Assembly (NCBI GenBank): GCA_902702965.1 | Contig: CACRXP010000088.1 | Location: 364,536 to 428,535 of the forward strand | Reading direction: 5' to 3' | Source: Spirometra erinaceieuropaei | Lineage: Eukaryota; Platyhelminthes; Cestoda; Diphyllobothriidea; Diphyllobothriidae | DNA: 64,000 bases | In this document: piece after piece, positions 34,808-46,240 of the stretch | Position numbering within the stretch: the first letter of the stretch is position 1 | How the letters are laid out: each line of letters opens with the position of its first letter | Made by a program: the position numbers and the translations under genes | The notes under the pieces: model-generated | Databases searched by the model: none | Told to the model about the DNA's origin: nothing | Seen by the model: only the letters and a program-made list of their open reading frames with translations

Positions 34808-35804
34808 TACAGTAGATGTGCTAACTCATGAAATGTCAACCAACATTTCGAAATGCGTTCTCGTTTCGAAAAGATAAATTAAGTAGTGTTGTAAAACTAA
34901 TCATGATGCAGCATAAATCTATAATGATCCAGTTACTTCAGGGTGTCGGCTTTCGAAAGAACTTATTTTCGGCTGCATGCAAGATCTATACTCTGCAAAA
35001 GATGACTACTAATGTAGCATGCAATTTTCTCATTGATTTTCGGTGCCCTTGAAAATTCAGTTATATTTTATGGAAAGCATGCATAGAAATATTCATTCTT
35101 TTACTTATTCGGTAGAAAATCACGTCCTCTTCCAATTTCAAACTCAAAAGAAGAGTATAATTCGGTTTTAAAAAACTTTTATAATTCCCGAATAATTTTG
35201 AATCCGACCTGCTGTTACACTTGCATTCAGGGTTTCAAAACTACAAGCCGTATATTTTCCGTGTACGGAAAACCATGCATTTCTCTACGGTTTTAAGAGG
35301 AGACCATATGAGGTTCATAAAATTAAGCTGTGGATTGGAGCAATATTGTTAACTTTACAAGGCACATTCGTAAATACAGATGCATGAAGTTTTAGAACGG
35401 CCATTTAACGGTATTAAAAAATCTCACAATTAGAAACTTTTTAAAACCGAATTATACTTTTCTTTTGAGTATGAAATTGGAAGAGGGTGTGATTTTCTAC
35501 CGAATAAGTAAAAGAATGAATATTTCTATGCTTGCTTTCCATAAAATATAATTGAATTTTCAAGGGCACCGAAAATCAATGAGAAAATTTCATGCTACGT
35601 ATAAAGTCATCTTTTGCAGAGTATAGATTTTGCATGCTGCCGAAAATAAGTTCTTTCGAAAGCCGACACCCTGAAGTAACTGGATTATTATAGATTTATG
35701 CTGCATCATGATTAGTTTTACAACACTACTTAATTTATCTTTTCGATACGAGAACGCATTTCAAATTGTTGGTTAACATTTAATGAGTTAGCACATCTAC
35801 TGTA
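34808..35804. mobile_element. Foldback element copy J, complete with TA target duplication
   Basis: TA then CAGTAGATGTGCTAACTCAT at the left; ATGAGTTAGCACATCTACTG then TA at the right. The inverted arms run about 380 bp each (34810-35190 and 35430-35802) around a central stretch of about 240 bp. There is no open frame resembling a transposase, so it is non-autonomous. TA duplication and CAGT-type ends suggest mobilisation by a Tc1/mariner-like transposase (inference). Confidence 0.88.
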
Positions 35805-36129
35805 TAGGCGGTGACGATCTTGCTACAACAGGTTTACGCCTATTTGGGGGCCGTCGTTTAGACGTTAGCTGTCATCGCACGTCTTCATATATAAATGTCA
35901 GAGGGGAGACGACAGAGTCTGGGGGGTAGATTGATACAGCATTGTTTCAGGCTTGTTTGTCTTCATTCAGCCAATCATAACCCTGACCACCACCAGCTGG
36001 GACCGGAAACACGAACATGCGCACAGACACACCTGGCGCAGCTGGTCCACCACTGGGGTCTACCAGATGGGTCATAAGCACCTCATCGAACCGAAGTTCA
36101 TCAGTGCCTCGCCATCTGCCATTCTCTGT

Positions 36130-36292
36130 CGCTGCAGATCGGGTATTTATTCACTCGGGAATAAGCGTCGAATTTGGCCTGGTAGGTGGCTGCCTGTTCG
36201 TGACCTCTATCGCCCATACGAAGCTTGTTTGCTTCAGGAAGCCAATGGATCGGTGTGCACCCATTCCTGAGTGAATACATATCCGATCTGCT
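36130..36292. repeat. Inverted repeat, 30-bp arms
   Basis: GCAGATCGGGTATTTATTCA near 36138 pairs with TGAGTGAATACATATCCGAT near 36268. No gene is recognised around it. Confidence 0.5.
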
Positions 36293-36689
36293 ATGCACAT
36301 ACTGGACACGAATTTGCATGGGAGAACACCCGCATAGTTGGCGCCCGCCCAATAAGGAAAGGCCGCGAATTCCTGGAGGCAATGCATCAATCGGCATATT
36401 GATTTAGATGCCAAATACAAATTTCTTAAGACAAATGGAAGCGAGCGCAGCCAATGCCAAAGGGGTGACGAAAATCGTTGACGCGCATTGGTGCAGGCTT
36501 CGGTCAACAATAGAATCACTTATTCGACACGGTTAAATAGTTAACTGCTTTTGTACATAGCCCAAAAGTCTGAAGACGAGCTGGGGAACCAAACTCAAAA
36601 ATTTACTCATTAAAGTTTATTCCCTTCCCAAAGAATCTTACTTATTTTTAATAGATATATATATATACGGAAGGAGAAGGGAAAGAGAT

Positions 36690-37800
36690 CTCTGTGGAGG
36701 ATGGTTTATTCATCTGACGTTTCACACTCGTACTTGAGCGCATCATCGGAGATAAACAGAAGGTGGAAATACATGGCTTACATATGTCTTTTTACTCACT
36801 ACTGATAGGTCCATCGTTCTCTCTTCTCAATGACCCTCCTTTCATGCTCAAATGGTGTGGCCTCGTATGGCGCCGGTAGGCCGATCCTACGGTTGATTGA
36901 TTTGGCTTTGGATTGCCAGGCCTCGATTATCTCTCTTGCCATTTTGCTTTCAGCTCGGCCGATTACTTCTACCCTTTCGAAGCCGAATGGATGGTTATTT
37001 TCGGGTCTATGCATGGCAACATGCGATCATACATCTTTTCGCTTTACAGCTATAGAATGCTCATACATGTGCGACCTTAATGGCTTGTCGGTCATGCCAC
37101 AGTATTTGGCTGGACAGTCCAAACAATTGACGCGGCCTTTCCTTATTGGGCAGGCGCCAACAGTGCGAATGTCCTCCCACGCAAATTTGTGTTTAGTGTG
37201 TGCATAGCCACTTCACCGCTAACTGATTTTCGTGTATATGAGCCGAGACCGATGTCCCAGTTTGACCGCAGGAGACGACGACACAAGTGACACATGGGAT
37301 CTTGTAAATAGCAGCTTTTTACCGAGATAGTTAACCCTGTCCTTGGGATGTACGAATTGTGTGCATAAGGTATTCGCCGGTTGATGTGCTACGTGTACCT
37401 GATGTTTTTTTAATCGGTGTTCGACCAGTTCGGACACGCCTTTCGCATATGTGAGAGTCCGCCAGATAACTGCCTTCGTAACCTTGGAGATAGTTCCCCC
37501 CTTGAATTGCTGGTGCCTCACTTTTTGACGTAATAAATCATGCGGACATTAATTTGGGCGAAATAGTTTAAAAAGACATTTCATTTCTGCGCGATAACTT
37601 TCCTTTCCAGAACAGTCCTTCGTGGCTCGATTTAGAAGGCTCTTGACTGAACTCTGATTATGAAAGAAAGGGTGGTTACTCTCAAAATTTGGAATGCTCT
37701 CTGAATATGCCTCTTTGCGATAAACTGATGCATGAAGTGATCTATCAGTTTTCCAACTTAGGAGGACAGCCGTAAATGGGAGTTGTCCATCAACTTTCAT
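36690..37800 (-). mobile_element. Penelope-like element remnant 1 (RT end, GIY-YIG, 3' motif)
   Basis: Read on the minus strand: SVYRKEAYSES and SNHPFFHNQSSV (after the RT core), LFKLFRPN, then VHPKDRVNYLGKK and the GIY-YIG-like YTKIS region, then GRAESKMAREIIEAWQSK and SINRRIGLP, the usual C-terminal part. Stops and frameshifts break it into three pieces (37549-37800, 37219-37521, 36799-37014). A hammerhead-like motif follows at 36712-36752, in the place expected for PLE terminal repeats. Confidence 0.8.
36712..36752 (-). ncRNA. Hammerhead-ribozyme-like motif downstream of PLE 1
   Basis: The minus strand has CCGATGAT, a 6-bp hairpin (GCGCTC / GAGTGT), then GAAACGTCAG. It lies 46 bp after the PLE 1 coding remnant. 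The core resembles CUGAUGA - stem II - GAAAC - GUC, but with one extra base before stem II and no clear helix I, so activity is doubtful. Confidence 0.5.
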
Positions 37801-38716
37801 TTCGGAAGTAAACTTGGTTCCTGGAAATGTAGAGTTAACATTAATATGGAGCAGATTTAACTAATTTTTCCTGACGATGATAAAAACGTAATTTATGTAG
37901 TGGAGCCAGAATTTTGGGTTAACTGTGGGAAGAATCATGCCTACAAATTTCTGCATTACGGTCTCTGCCAAGGAAACGGATATGGGTGAACCAGAGGAGT
38001 ACCCCTAACTTGCCGATAACATTATTTAAAGAAGAGAAAGCTTGTTTCTCGACAGAGATCAATGAGCTGGAATGAAGCGTCTGCAAACGCCTCGAAGGTG
38101 CTGGCTTGAAGGAGTTCTCCAATGCAACGAAATCAAGGTAAACAACAAGTGTGCACTGAATGATACCCTTATCTCGTCATAGGTAGCTAAGACTCTATTC
38201 AGTTTATTTGTAAACCCTTCTTAGTCCTTAACAAAGTGATTTGAGTTCTATGTAGGCGGATTTAATTGGTGAAATACCCACTTAAAAATCTACTAGTTGG
38301 GTGCACCGATTAGAGAGAATATCGGCCGTAACAAAATATCAATGTTGAGTATTTTAGGAAAAATACACATGTTGACAACTGTTGATTCCTCCTGTTCTGA
38401 AGACTCGTGGATTTAATTTCCTTCCAGTGAGACGTCCAAACGTCTTTCAATGGATAAATATGTGTAGGCTGACGGCCAGTGGGGAGACTAACTTCCAAAA
38501 TGTACACAATAAACTTGTATTTTATTCAAAATATCCCATTTCTACGTAAGATGCATATATAAATATTGGAAGGTAGGCATCCCGAGAAATATGATTTCAG
38601 GGTCAGGACAATCTTTGGGAGAAGTGCGGAACTTAATTGAGCAAATCTTCGACGCTGGTTATCCAGGTGGTCGCTAAAATTAAGTGGATATGTAAAAAGA
38701 TTCAACGTTCCCAAAT

Positions 38717-38918
38717 TTGCTGAAAAAAATCGATATTCGCTTGGTGCTTGCGCCATTTTTACGCAGTCAGCTTGTGCACCCCAAGGATAAGGCTGGCCAT
38801 CTTGGCAAGAAACAAGTCGTCCTCAAGATCCTATACGATGCCTGTGATGTCGCATATTGTGACCAAACGGGAAAATCTGCCTCTACACGTATCCACGAAC
38901 ATCAGCTCGCAGTGGATG
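38717..38918 (+). mobile_element. PLE remnant 2, GIY-YIG fragment
   Basis: The plus strand reads LVHPKDKAGHLGKKQVV and AYCDQTGKSASTRIHEHQLA, the GIY-YIG nuclease region of Penelope-like elements. It is cut at about 38918, where a minus-strand PLE tail begins. Confidence 0.75.
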
Positions 38919-39691
38919 TGGCATTAGGGCAGGGGGCAGTAAGTCGTGAGCGAAGGCCCTCGTAATGGACGTCCGGGCAAACATGGCGGTTGATACTTCC
39001 AGCATTAGAGTACCAACCCTCGAGAAATTTTCTCGCCCGTTTTGCGTTCACCATGGCAACGACCTCAGTACCATCCCACTTGGATCGGTGATCACGCACG
39101 AGTGCATGAGCAGAGACGAGGGACAGGGAGTCTCGCCGACAGACAGCTGGTTGTGTTCGTTAATACAGGTGACCAAGCTTCGACCTGTATGACCAACATA
39201 CACGCAAGAGCGATTTGCGCACGGAGAGCGATAAATTACGCTTGTTTGTTGCTCTTTGGGGAGGGGTCCTTGATTCGAGATCGTGCTGTGCGTAGTAGGG
39301 AGGCTAGTTGGTAGGCATTGTAAATACCAACGCGACTTAACTGCTGGGCGATTTTGTCAGAGGTTCCCCGTATATATGGCAGGGAGTAGGGTTTTCATGC
39401 CAATATATCTTCGTTTGGGGTTGGGTCTTACGGTTTTGTCCGGTGCCTGAGGCAGTTATTTACAAAACTTATCTGATATCTGTTAAATCTAAATAGCCGA
39501 TGCAGGCAAGCAAGCTCTTTCTTGAGGAGATCGTTGCTGTTACAATAACGGCAGGCCCGGTGGAACAGAGTTCGACGCAGCTTCTTTTGTGAGCCGCGGG
39601 GTGGTTGCCTCCATAATTTAGGATAATCCCTCAAAACAGAATTTGGCGAACATACGTTAGCTTTCGACAAATCCTCTTCAGCCCTGTGCAT
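38918..39691 (-). mobile_element. PLE remnant 3
   Basis: The minus strand reads LFHRACRYCNSNDLLKKELA, then degenerate GIY-YIG sequence and NAKRARKFLEGWYSN...SINRHVCPDVHYEG, and a Pro/Ala/Thr-rich tail start. Several stops. It meets remnant 2 tail to tail. Confidence 0.75.
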
Positions 39692-39839
39692 CTATATTGC
39701 TATCGTGATGATTAATAAGAAAATTCAGACAAGCAGATGTTATTCCCTAGAGAGGTTTTTTTTGGTGGGGGGGAGGTTAAGCGAAAAACGAAATTCTCGC
39801 CATTCAGAAGACGAAGATGCGATCACGGGAACAAGAAAT

Positions 39840-40428
39840 TTATTGGACTGACGCTTCCGATTCTCACTCGAACCGATCATTAGAGACAGTCGCAGATAAG
39901 AGTAATGATGGCACAAGGAGTGCAGTATTTATAACACGTGGCTGTCGTGGGACCATATGCGCACTGTGAGTAACAGCTCTCGCGATCACCGCTGTGGTCG
40001 TAATTGAGGCGATGGTTGCTTGTCAGTCTGCGACTGGGTCGTTAACGGCCGTGATTTCGTCATTCGAGTTGGCTGCTGGTGTGACGATGGCTCGAAAATT
40101 GACTCACTGTCACTGGGATAATCGCTCGCCCGCGCCATCCCCACGTGACTGCTTCCCCTACCTAGGGAAAATCTCAGCACGGGCCTTAGAACCATGACTC
40201 GAGCATCTCGTGGTTCACGCAGTGGTCATCCCTTGCGAGGATTCCGGCCTCTTGAAACTTGAAAATATGGCCGAGTCCCGTCGAATGAGCCGCCACCTGA
40301 GAGCTAGCGTCTCCCGCCTCACTTCTGCGGTCTGCTCGGCAATTCGCGTCCGGAGTAACCTCCCAGTTTGTCATTTCTCATTGTCATTGCCAGGGGGAGG
40401 GGAATGATGGCTTTTGGACCATGGAAAC
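39840..40428 (-). mobile_element. PLE remnant 4, C-terminal GIY-YIG part and 3' motif
   Basis: The minus strand reads TGRLLRTRIAEQ, then (frameshift) VAAHSTGLGHIFKFQEAGIL and NHEMLESWFS, followed by non-coding sequence and a hammerhead-like motif at 39846-39886. Its upstream part is cut off by the gypsy insertion at 40429. Confidence 0.7.
39846..39886 (-). ncRNA. Hammerhead-like motif downstream of PLE 4
   Basis: CTAATGAT, stem CGGTTC / GAATCG, then GAAGCGTCAG. The core has two departures (CTAATGA, GAAGC), but all six stem pairs are kept. Confidence 0.45.
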
Positions 40429-40555
40429 TGTTATGGAGAGTACAAGCAGCGTAGGGCCACGGCCTAAGGCGCTGAACAGGGGACCAAGCCGGCGGCATGA
40501 GACACGCGTGAAGTTAGACGGTCGACCGGCATGCACTGCAGCGCCGAGCACGTGT
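40429..40555 (+). repeat. Truncated 5' LTR of the gypsy element
   Basis: 127 bp identical by eye to 42917-43043; it ends ...GAGCACGTGT and then joins pol sequence. Confidence 0.9.
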
Positions 40556-43145
40556 TACTCTAGATGGAGGGAAAGTCTTTGCAAGAATCGATCTATCCGA
40601 AGCTTACTTGCAAATTGAGGTGGACGAGAAATCGCAGGAACTTTTGACCATTAATACGCATAAAGGTCTCTTCATATACACTCGTTTAAACTACGGCGTG
40701 AAAACGGCACCTAGTGTGTTCCAGCAGATCATGGATACGATGCTGACAAATGTTCCCGGGACTATTGCATACCTGGACGACATTTTGGTTGTCGGTAGCT
40801 CAGAGGAAGAGCTGACTCAAAGGCTGGACCAGGTCGTGGATAATCTGATCGACTACGGTCTTAAGATCAATATGGAGAAAAGTGAATTTTTGCGGAAGGA
40901 GATCCACTATCTCGGATTCATAGTCAACGAGAATGGGCGTGCCCCTGACCCAGAGAGAGTGAAGGCATTCCAGAAAATGAAAGTGCCGAAGAACACGAAG
41001 GAGCTGCAATCGTTTTTGGGGTTGGTCAGCTACTACGGCCCCTTCATCACTGGGTTACACAATTTAAAACCTCCACTCAGCCGACTTCTGTGCAAGGACG
41101 TGGACTTTGTTTGGTCTCCAGAATGTCAAAAGGCATTTGATGCCATAAAGACAAAGATATGCGACTCGACTATGCTATCGCACTTCGAGGCTGACAAAGA
41201 GACCATTGTCCAGGCAGACGCCTCTGATTACGGGTTAGGTGGAGTGCTCCTTCAGAAGGACGCAGATGGGAGAGTCCAACCAATCATGCATTCCGCCAGA
41301 TCACTGACGAAGGCAGAACGGAATTATAGCCAAATCGAAAAGGAGGCACTGGCTATTATCTTCGCCGTACAGAGATTTCATCTGTTCATTTATGGCAGAC
41401 CCTTCACACTGCACACTGATCATCAACCACTGAAGTTCCTTTTGGGTACTAACCGTGGTGTTCCCCAGAACGTAGCTAGGAGAATACAACGCTGGAGTAC
41501 TATTCTTCAAAACTATGACTTTAAGATCCAATATGTGCCCACCCAGAAGTTTGGAGCTCCAGATGCCTTATCACGACTGAGTGCAGGCAACGAAAATCAA
41601 GAAGACGTGGTTGTCGCCAGCACACTAATACAAGATGATGATGAGTTAAGAGGTGTCATCCGGCAGTTGCCGCTAACAGCCGAACACATCAGGGCCGCAA
41701 CTGCAGCAGACCCCTTTTTGCGCCAGGTGAAACGGTTTATTCGGAACGGTTGGCCCAGCGACGACAAGGTACATCCATCAATAAAGCCTTTCAGGAACAG
41801 AAAGGAACAGTTGTATATCACAGACGACTGCATAATGTGCGATGGTAAAGTGGTGATCCCAGCCAGATATCAGCAACAAGTTTTGCGGGAGCTCCATGCC
41901 GGACATCAGGGCATGACCCGCATGAAACAACTGGCCCGCAAGTACGTATATTGGCCGGGAATTGATAAAGACGTGGAATCTTTCGTTCGAAGCTGCGGTC
42001 CGTGTGGACGTGAGGCTAAGAACCCACCGAGAGTACCGCCCGTGCCATGGCCAGAGGTAACGAGACCTTGGAGTAGAGTCCATATGGACTTCGCGGGTCC
42101 GTTTTTCAACCGAATGTTTCTAATAGTTGTCGATGCATGGTCCAAGTGGTTAGAAGTTTTCGACGCCTCGGCAGCTACCGCTGATATCACGGCAAGGAAG
42201 ACGGAAGAACTAATAGCTAGATACGGCATCCCCACGGAGATTGTGACGGATAACGGCACTCAGTTTACGTCATCAATTTTCCAACAACTGTGTCAGAAAT
42301 GGGGAATTCGACATGTGACGTCACCACCATTCCATCCACAATCGAATGACCAGGCAGAACTTTTCGTCGACACGTTCAAGAGGGCAATGAAGAAGATGTG
42401 GAGCACTGGCGTCAAACTGGAGTATCTCAACACATTCCTTTTTGCCTATCGAACAACTCCAAAAAGTGATCTTGGGGGTCAGACACCAGCCGAACCGTTT
42501 TTGGGACGACAGCCGGATACGCGACTACAGTACCTACAACCGGCAGCTCGAGTTCCACAAACAACAAAACATTACTTTCGCGAGGGAGAGGAAGTGTTTG
42601 CCCGAAACTACAAAACTGGAGAGAAGCCCTGGATAGAGGGTATAATAAGAAAATCCAGAGGTGTTGTGTTTGAGGTAGAGACAGCAGCCGGGAAAATAAA
42701 GAGGCATGCTAATCAGCTCAGGGCCAGACACACCAGAGACAGTCAAATGGCACTCGACCTGCTGTGCGATACCTTTGAGGTTCCAACCCCCAGGGTAGAC
42801 AGTCAGACAACAACACCCGTCGTTCGTAGAAGTAGCAGAAGAACGAAACCGCCAAGGAAACTGGTCATGGACCCGAAGAAGAAGAGGTACGAGGTCCACC
42901 TTTCAAAAGCGGGAGGTGTTATGGAGAGTACAAGCAGCGTAGGGCCACGGCCTAAGGCGCTGAACAGGGGACCAAGCCGGCGGCATGAGACACGCGTGAA
43001 GTTAGACGGTCGACCGGCATGCACTGCAGCGCCGAGCACGTGTGGTGGCTTTGCACGTGCGCGGCCCAATCGATCGCTGGTCGAACATTCAAGACGTTAC
43101 CACCGGGGGGCTATCGCGCATACGCCATTGGTCGGAATGTTCTAG
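40554..43145 (+). pseudogene. pol: gypsy pol fragment: RT, RNase H, integrase
   Basis: An unbroken frame starts inside the retroelement at the deletion junction (VTLDGGKVFARIDLSEAYLQ) and runs into the 3' LTR. Domains in order: RT from palm onward with the catalytic YLDD (nt 40770-40781); RT-linked RNase H (ADASDYGLGG, EKEALAI, HTDHQPLKF); an integrase zinc-binding region (HAGHQG...CGPC); an integrase core with HMDF, VTDNGTQF and a QAELF glutamate; and a C-terminal GIIRKSRGVVFEVE segment. The D,D,E residues are kept. The HPQSNGQAER motif reads HPQSNDQAEL, a departure at two usually conserved positions. The RT start, protease and gag are gone, so the copy cannot be autonomous. The intact frame points to a recent insertion. 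It is closest in feel to the K02A2.6/CsRN-like gypsy group. Confidence 0.9.
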
Positions 43146-43278
43146 AACTCACAGGAGCCACTATAAATAGCGCACCTTTCTTATTAGTGAAACCCCCTTG
43201 TGTCCGCAAGTTGCCAATAAAGTGCTCGTCGTCCGAACCGGCTCTCTTCCTTTCCTACCTTCCTTTCGGACCATAACA
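42917..43278 (+). repeat. 3' LTR of the gypsy element (362 bp)
   Basis: TGTTATGG...CCATAACA ends. A TATA box TATAAATA is at 43162-43169 and AATAAA at 43216-43221, giving the expected U3-R-U5 order. Confidence 0.92.
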
Positions 43279-43841
43279 GAAACTGTGTTGCCTGCACGAA
43301 ATTCTTCTGTGCACACAAGAATGGTTTGTATAGCCTGATTACAGCCGCCTCTGCTGTTGCCAACAGAGGCTGTCCAGGTGATTTTGGATAGCTTGACGGA
43401 ATCTTATAAATCACGCAGAAGGCCTGTCCGGCATCTACGTGGTAATCATTTTCTACGGACGGTTGTTGAGAGGCTACCATCGCTCAGATTTTTTATCCTC
43501 ACGTTCAGAAACGGTGCGTTGCCTCTTCTCGAGTATGACCGGGAAATAATCGCTCCGTCTCTGGTGCAGCCGTTCGGCCTTGCAGTTCCTTATTACGACA
43601 AAGCTGCTACCTACACGGTAAAACCACATTTTGAGCTTGGGTGTTTGAACAACCGGTTAGATATGGTTATGTAGCCGCACCTAAGGTAAGAAAAGCCCCA
43701 GCCACCTGTAATATGGGACTGTTGGTTGTAGGGTTTTTACATGTGAGGCCGGCGAAGGCACAGGTGACGACGTCAGGTAATTATATGCAAAAGAAAAGCC
43801 ATTGGGAATGCGCAGTTGTGATTTGAGTGGTTGAGAAATAG

Positions 43842-43885
43842 TTGCCCTAACCCCTAACACCAAACTCTAAATCCAACTCCCACAG
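43842..43885. repeat. Short degenerate telomere-like array
   Basis: GCCCTAACCCCTAACACC and CTCTAAATCCAACTCCC. Confidence 0.45.
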
Positions 43886-44005
43886 TATTGTGTCCATCAG
43901 GTGCAGTTGCATAACCACATCCTACCGAACCACCTTTTCTGCTAGTTGCCGCTTCGAGATCTCAACAGGATTGTCCTGGAAGCGTTGGGCTATGCGCTCA
44001 GTTGC

Positions 44006-44520
44006 CTAATCATTTGGCATGGAAGAAAACAAGACACCAACGTCAAAAGACAGAATGCTTTCATCAGTACTTACTTTGAGGCCTTGAATCCTGTGGAGGA
44101 ATACGTGAAAGTTATTAATGCTGTTGCCACATCCACGAGTGAGCTGCTTCAGATGCCTGCATAACCAATTTACTATACTGAAATTAAGTAACCCGACGAG
44201 CGATACCATAATCTTCCGTAGGACATCAACTTTGTGAAATTCTGGGCGACAATACGCGTGTGCGATACGTGGATAACTGAGGCCTATCAACTCGGAGTCA
44301 TCTGGACTTATAACTTTGAGACGAGCAAGCTCATTAATCTTTTTCTTGATGGCTGGGGCTCGCTTTTTCATCGGGTCTTCGGCAAGAAGTTTGGGGGCCC
44401 CTATGTCACTGGAGATTTTATTCGCCTTACTAACGTTGCCAAGTTTGGCTGTGGTGACTGTATTGTCACCCTTGCTAGCGGGAAAAACAACAATATTGTG
44501 GTTCGATTTCAGCGTTAGAT
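44006..44520 (-). mobile_element. PLE remnant 5, N-terminal RT region
   Basis: The minus strand reads NIVVFPASKGDNTV, PEFHKVDVLRKIMVSLVG, NWLCRHLKQLT and VSTDESILSFDVGVLFSSMP, matching the order of PLE RT motifs (VVLPADKG, PKIHK, RPIVS, SFDVTSLFTSIP). It stops at about 44006. A degenerate telomere-like array abuts its upstream end. Confidence 0.8.
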
Positions 44521-44554
44521 GGCAGGTGGTAGCCAGGAATGGGGAAGCGGATGG

Positions 44555-44840
44555 CGACCTTAACCCTACTTCTAACCTTAACCCTAACCCTAATCTCAAA
44601 CTTAAATGTCACCCGGTAACTCTAACGGCGGCCCTTACCCTAACCATAACCGAAATCGTAAACGTAACCGTAGCCCTTAGACATAGCCGTCACTGAAAAA
44701 CCTAAACGTAATACTGAAACCTAATCGTACGCTCAAACCCTAACCGTAACCCGAAAACCTAAGCCTAAAGGCATAATCCTAACCCAAAATTCGGAAATCA
44801 TTAACTGGTACCATAATACTAACCTCAAACGTAAAACGGA
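44555..44840. repeat. Degenerate telomere-like array of about 280 bp
   Basis: CTTAACCCTAACCCTAATCT and many six-base variants (CGTAACC, CCGAAACC, CATAACCG) run to about 44840. It directly follows PLE remnant 5. Confidence 0.75.
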
Positions 44841-45239
44841 AGCCAAATGGGTCAGATATGATTATGTAGTCCCACAGCAAAGCCCCAGTAAACAAGCCCC
44901 CCACCACCTGTAGTACGGGTCATGGCTACCAACTGCGATCTAGCCGATTTCAGTGATCCTAATCCTTGTGCTTCTTCAGCTGGTAGAATTTGCTGACGTC
45001 TTTTTTGCCGTATAACTGCGCGCATGTCTTCACGTACGCACTCAAGTACGACCACCGTTAATACAGCCACGCGGAGTCCAACTAATCCACCATCTACCTC
45101 ATCCTCATCTAACACTGGGAGCCGCAATTGTTCCGCCTTCCCGCCCCTCCCGCGTTGCTCAGAGACCTACCATGATTTCGTGACCATCGCCTCACACGAC
45201 AACGATCTGTCTGTCCTGTTGCGTCAACTCGTCTAATGT

Positions 45240-46110
45240 GGCAATTTAACCTTCCCTTTCTGATGGATTATCCTAAATTATGGAGGTAAACACCCTGCGG
45301 CTCACAAAAGAAGCTGCTTCCGAATTCTGTTCCACCGGGCCTGCCGTTATCGTAACACCAACGATCTCCTCAACAAAGGAATTTCTTGCCTGTATCGGCT
45401 ATTTAAATTTAAGAGATATCCGATTAGTTTTGTAAAGAACTGCCTCAGGCACCAGGCAAAACCGTAAGACCCCAACCCAAACGGAGGTATATTGGCATGA
45501 AAATCCTACTCCCTGCCATATATACGGGGAACCTCTGAAATAATCGCCCGACAGTTAAGTCGCTTTGGTATTCAAAATGCCTAAAAATTAGCATCCTGAC
45601 TACGCACAGCACTATCTCGAATCAAGGATTCCCTCCCCAAAGAGCAACAAATAAACGTACTTTATCGCACTCCGTGCGCAAATCGATCTTGCGTGTATGT
45701 TGGTCATACAGGTCGATTCCTGGGCACCCCTATAAATTAACACAAACTGGCTGTCCGTCGCCTTGACATCCTGTCCCTCGTCCGTGTGCACGCACTCGGG
45801 CGTGATCAGCGATTCAGTCGGGATGACACTGAGAGCGTAGCCACAACCAACAGAAAACGAGCCAGATAATTTCTCGGGGCCTGGTACTCCAATGCAGGTA
45901 GCATCAAACGCTATGTTGTCATGGCTGACCATTACGAGGGCCTACGCTCACGACTCACTGCCCCCTGCCCTAATGCCACATCAACCGCCGCTTATTCAGC
46001 CACCTGGAGTCCAATTGATCTACCATCCACCCCCCCCGTTCCAGTACAGGGATCCGTAATTGTTCCGCCTCCCCCCTCCCCTCTTGCTCAGAGACCTACC
46101 ATGTCTCTGT
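45240..46110 (+). mobile_element. PLE remnant 6, RT end, GIY-YIG and Pro-rich tail
   Basis: The plus strand reads LFHRACRYRNTNDLLNKGIS, CLYRLFKFKRYPISFVKN, a broken GIY-YIG region, then HYEGLRSRLTAPCPNATST and a proline-rich tail. It is the plus-strand counterpart of remnant 3. Confidence 0.75.
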
Positions 46111-46200
46111 GACCAGCCCTATCATAGGCCAACAGTCTGTCCGTCCTGTCGCACTAACTAATCTAGTGTGACAAACTAACTTTCTCCCTTGTTTTGATTT

Positions 46201-46240
46201 CGTCTGACGACGGGTGGGTGTCACCAGTTCGAAAATTCAC
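46201..46240 (+). ncRNA. Hammerhead-like motif downstream of PLE 6
   Basis: Plus strand CTGACGACGGGTGGGTGTCA, CACCAGTTCGAAAA. A second, more degenerate copy is at 46474-46512. Confidence 0.35.

Larger units (their letters stand above)
40429..43278 (+). mobile_element. Ty3/gypsy LTR retrotransposon, internally deleted
   Basis: It is bounded by the 5-bp target duplication GAAAC (40424-40428 and 43279-43283). The element starts TGTTATGG and ends CCATAACA. The 3' LTR (42917-43278) is complete. The 5' LTR survives only as its first 127 bp, identical by eye to the 3' LTR, and runs directly into the middle of the reverse transcriptase. The rest of the 5' LTR, the primer binding site, gag, protease and the RT start are missing. 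A polypurine tract (AAAAGCGGGAGG) precedes the 3' LTR. Confidence 0.93.

Noticed and set aside
44852..45236. Opposite-strand frames of 91 and 70 codons
   Set aside because: Both fall in a PLE tail segment repeated at 46002 and 46267.
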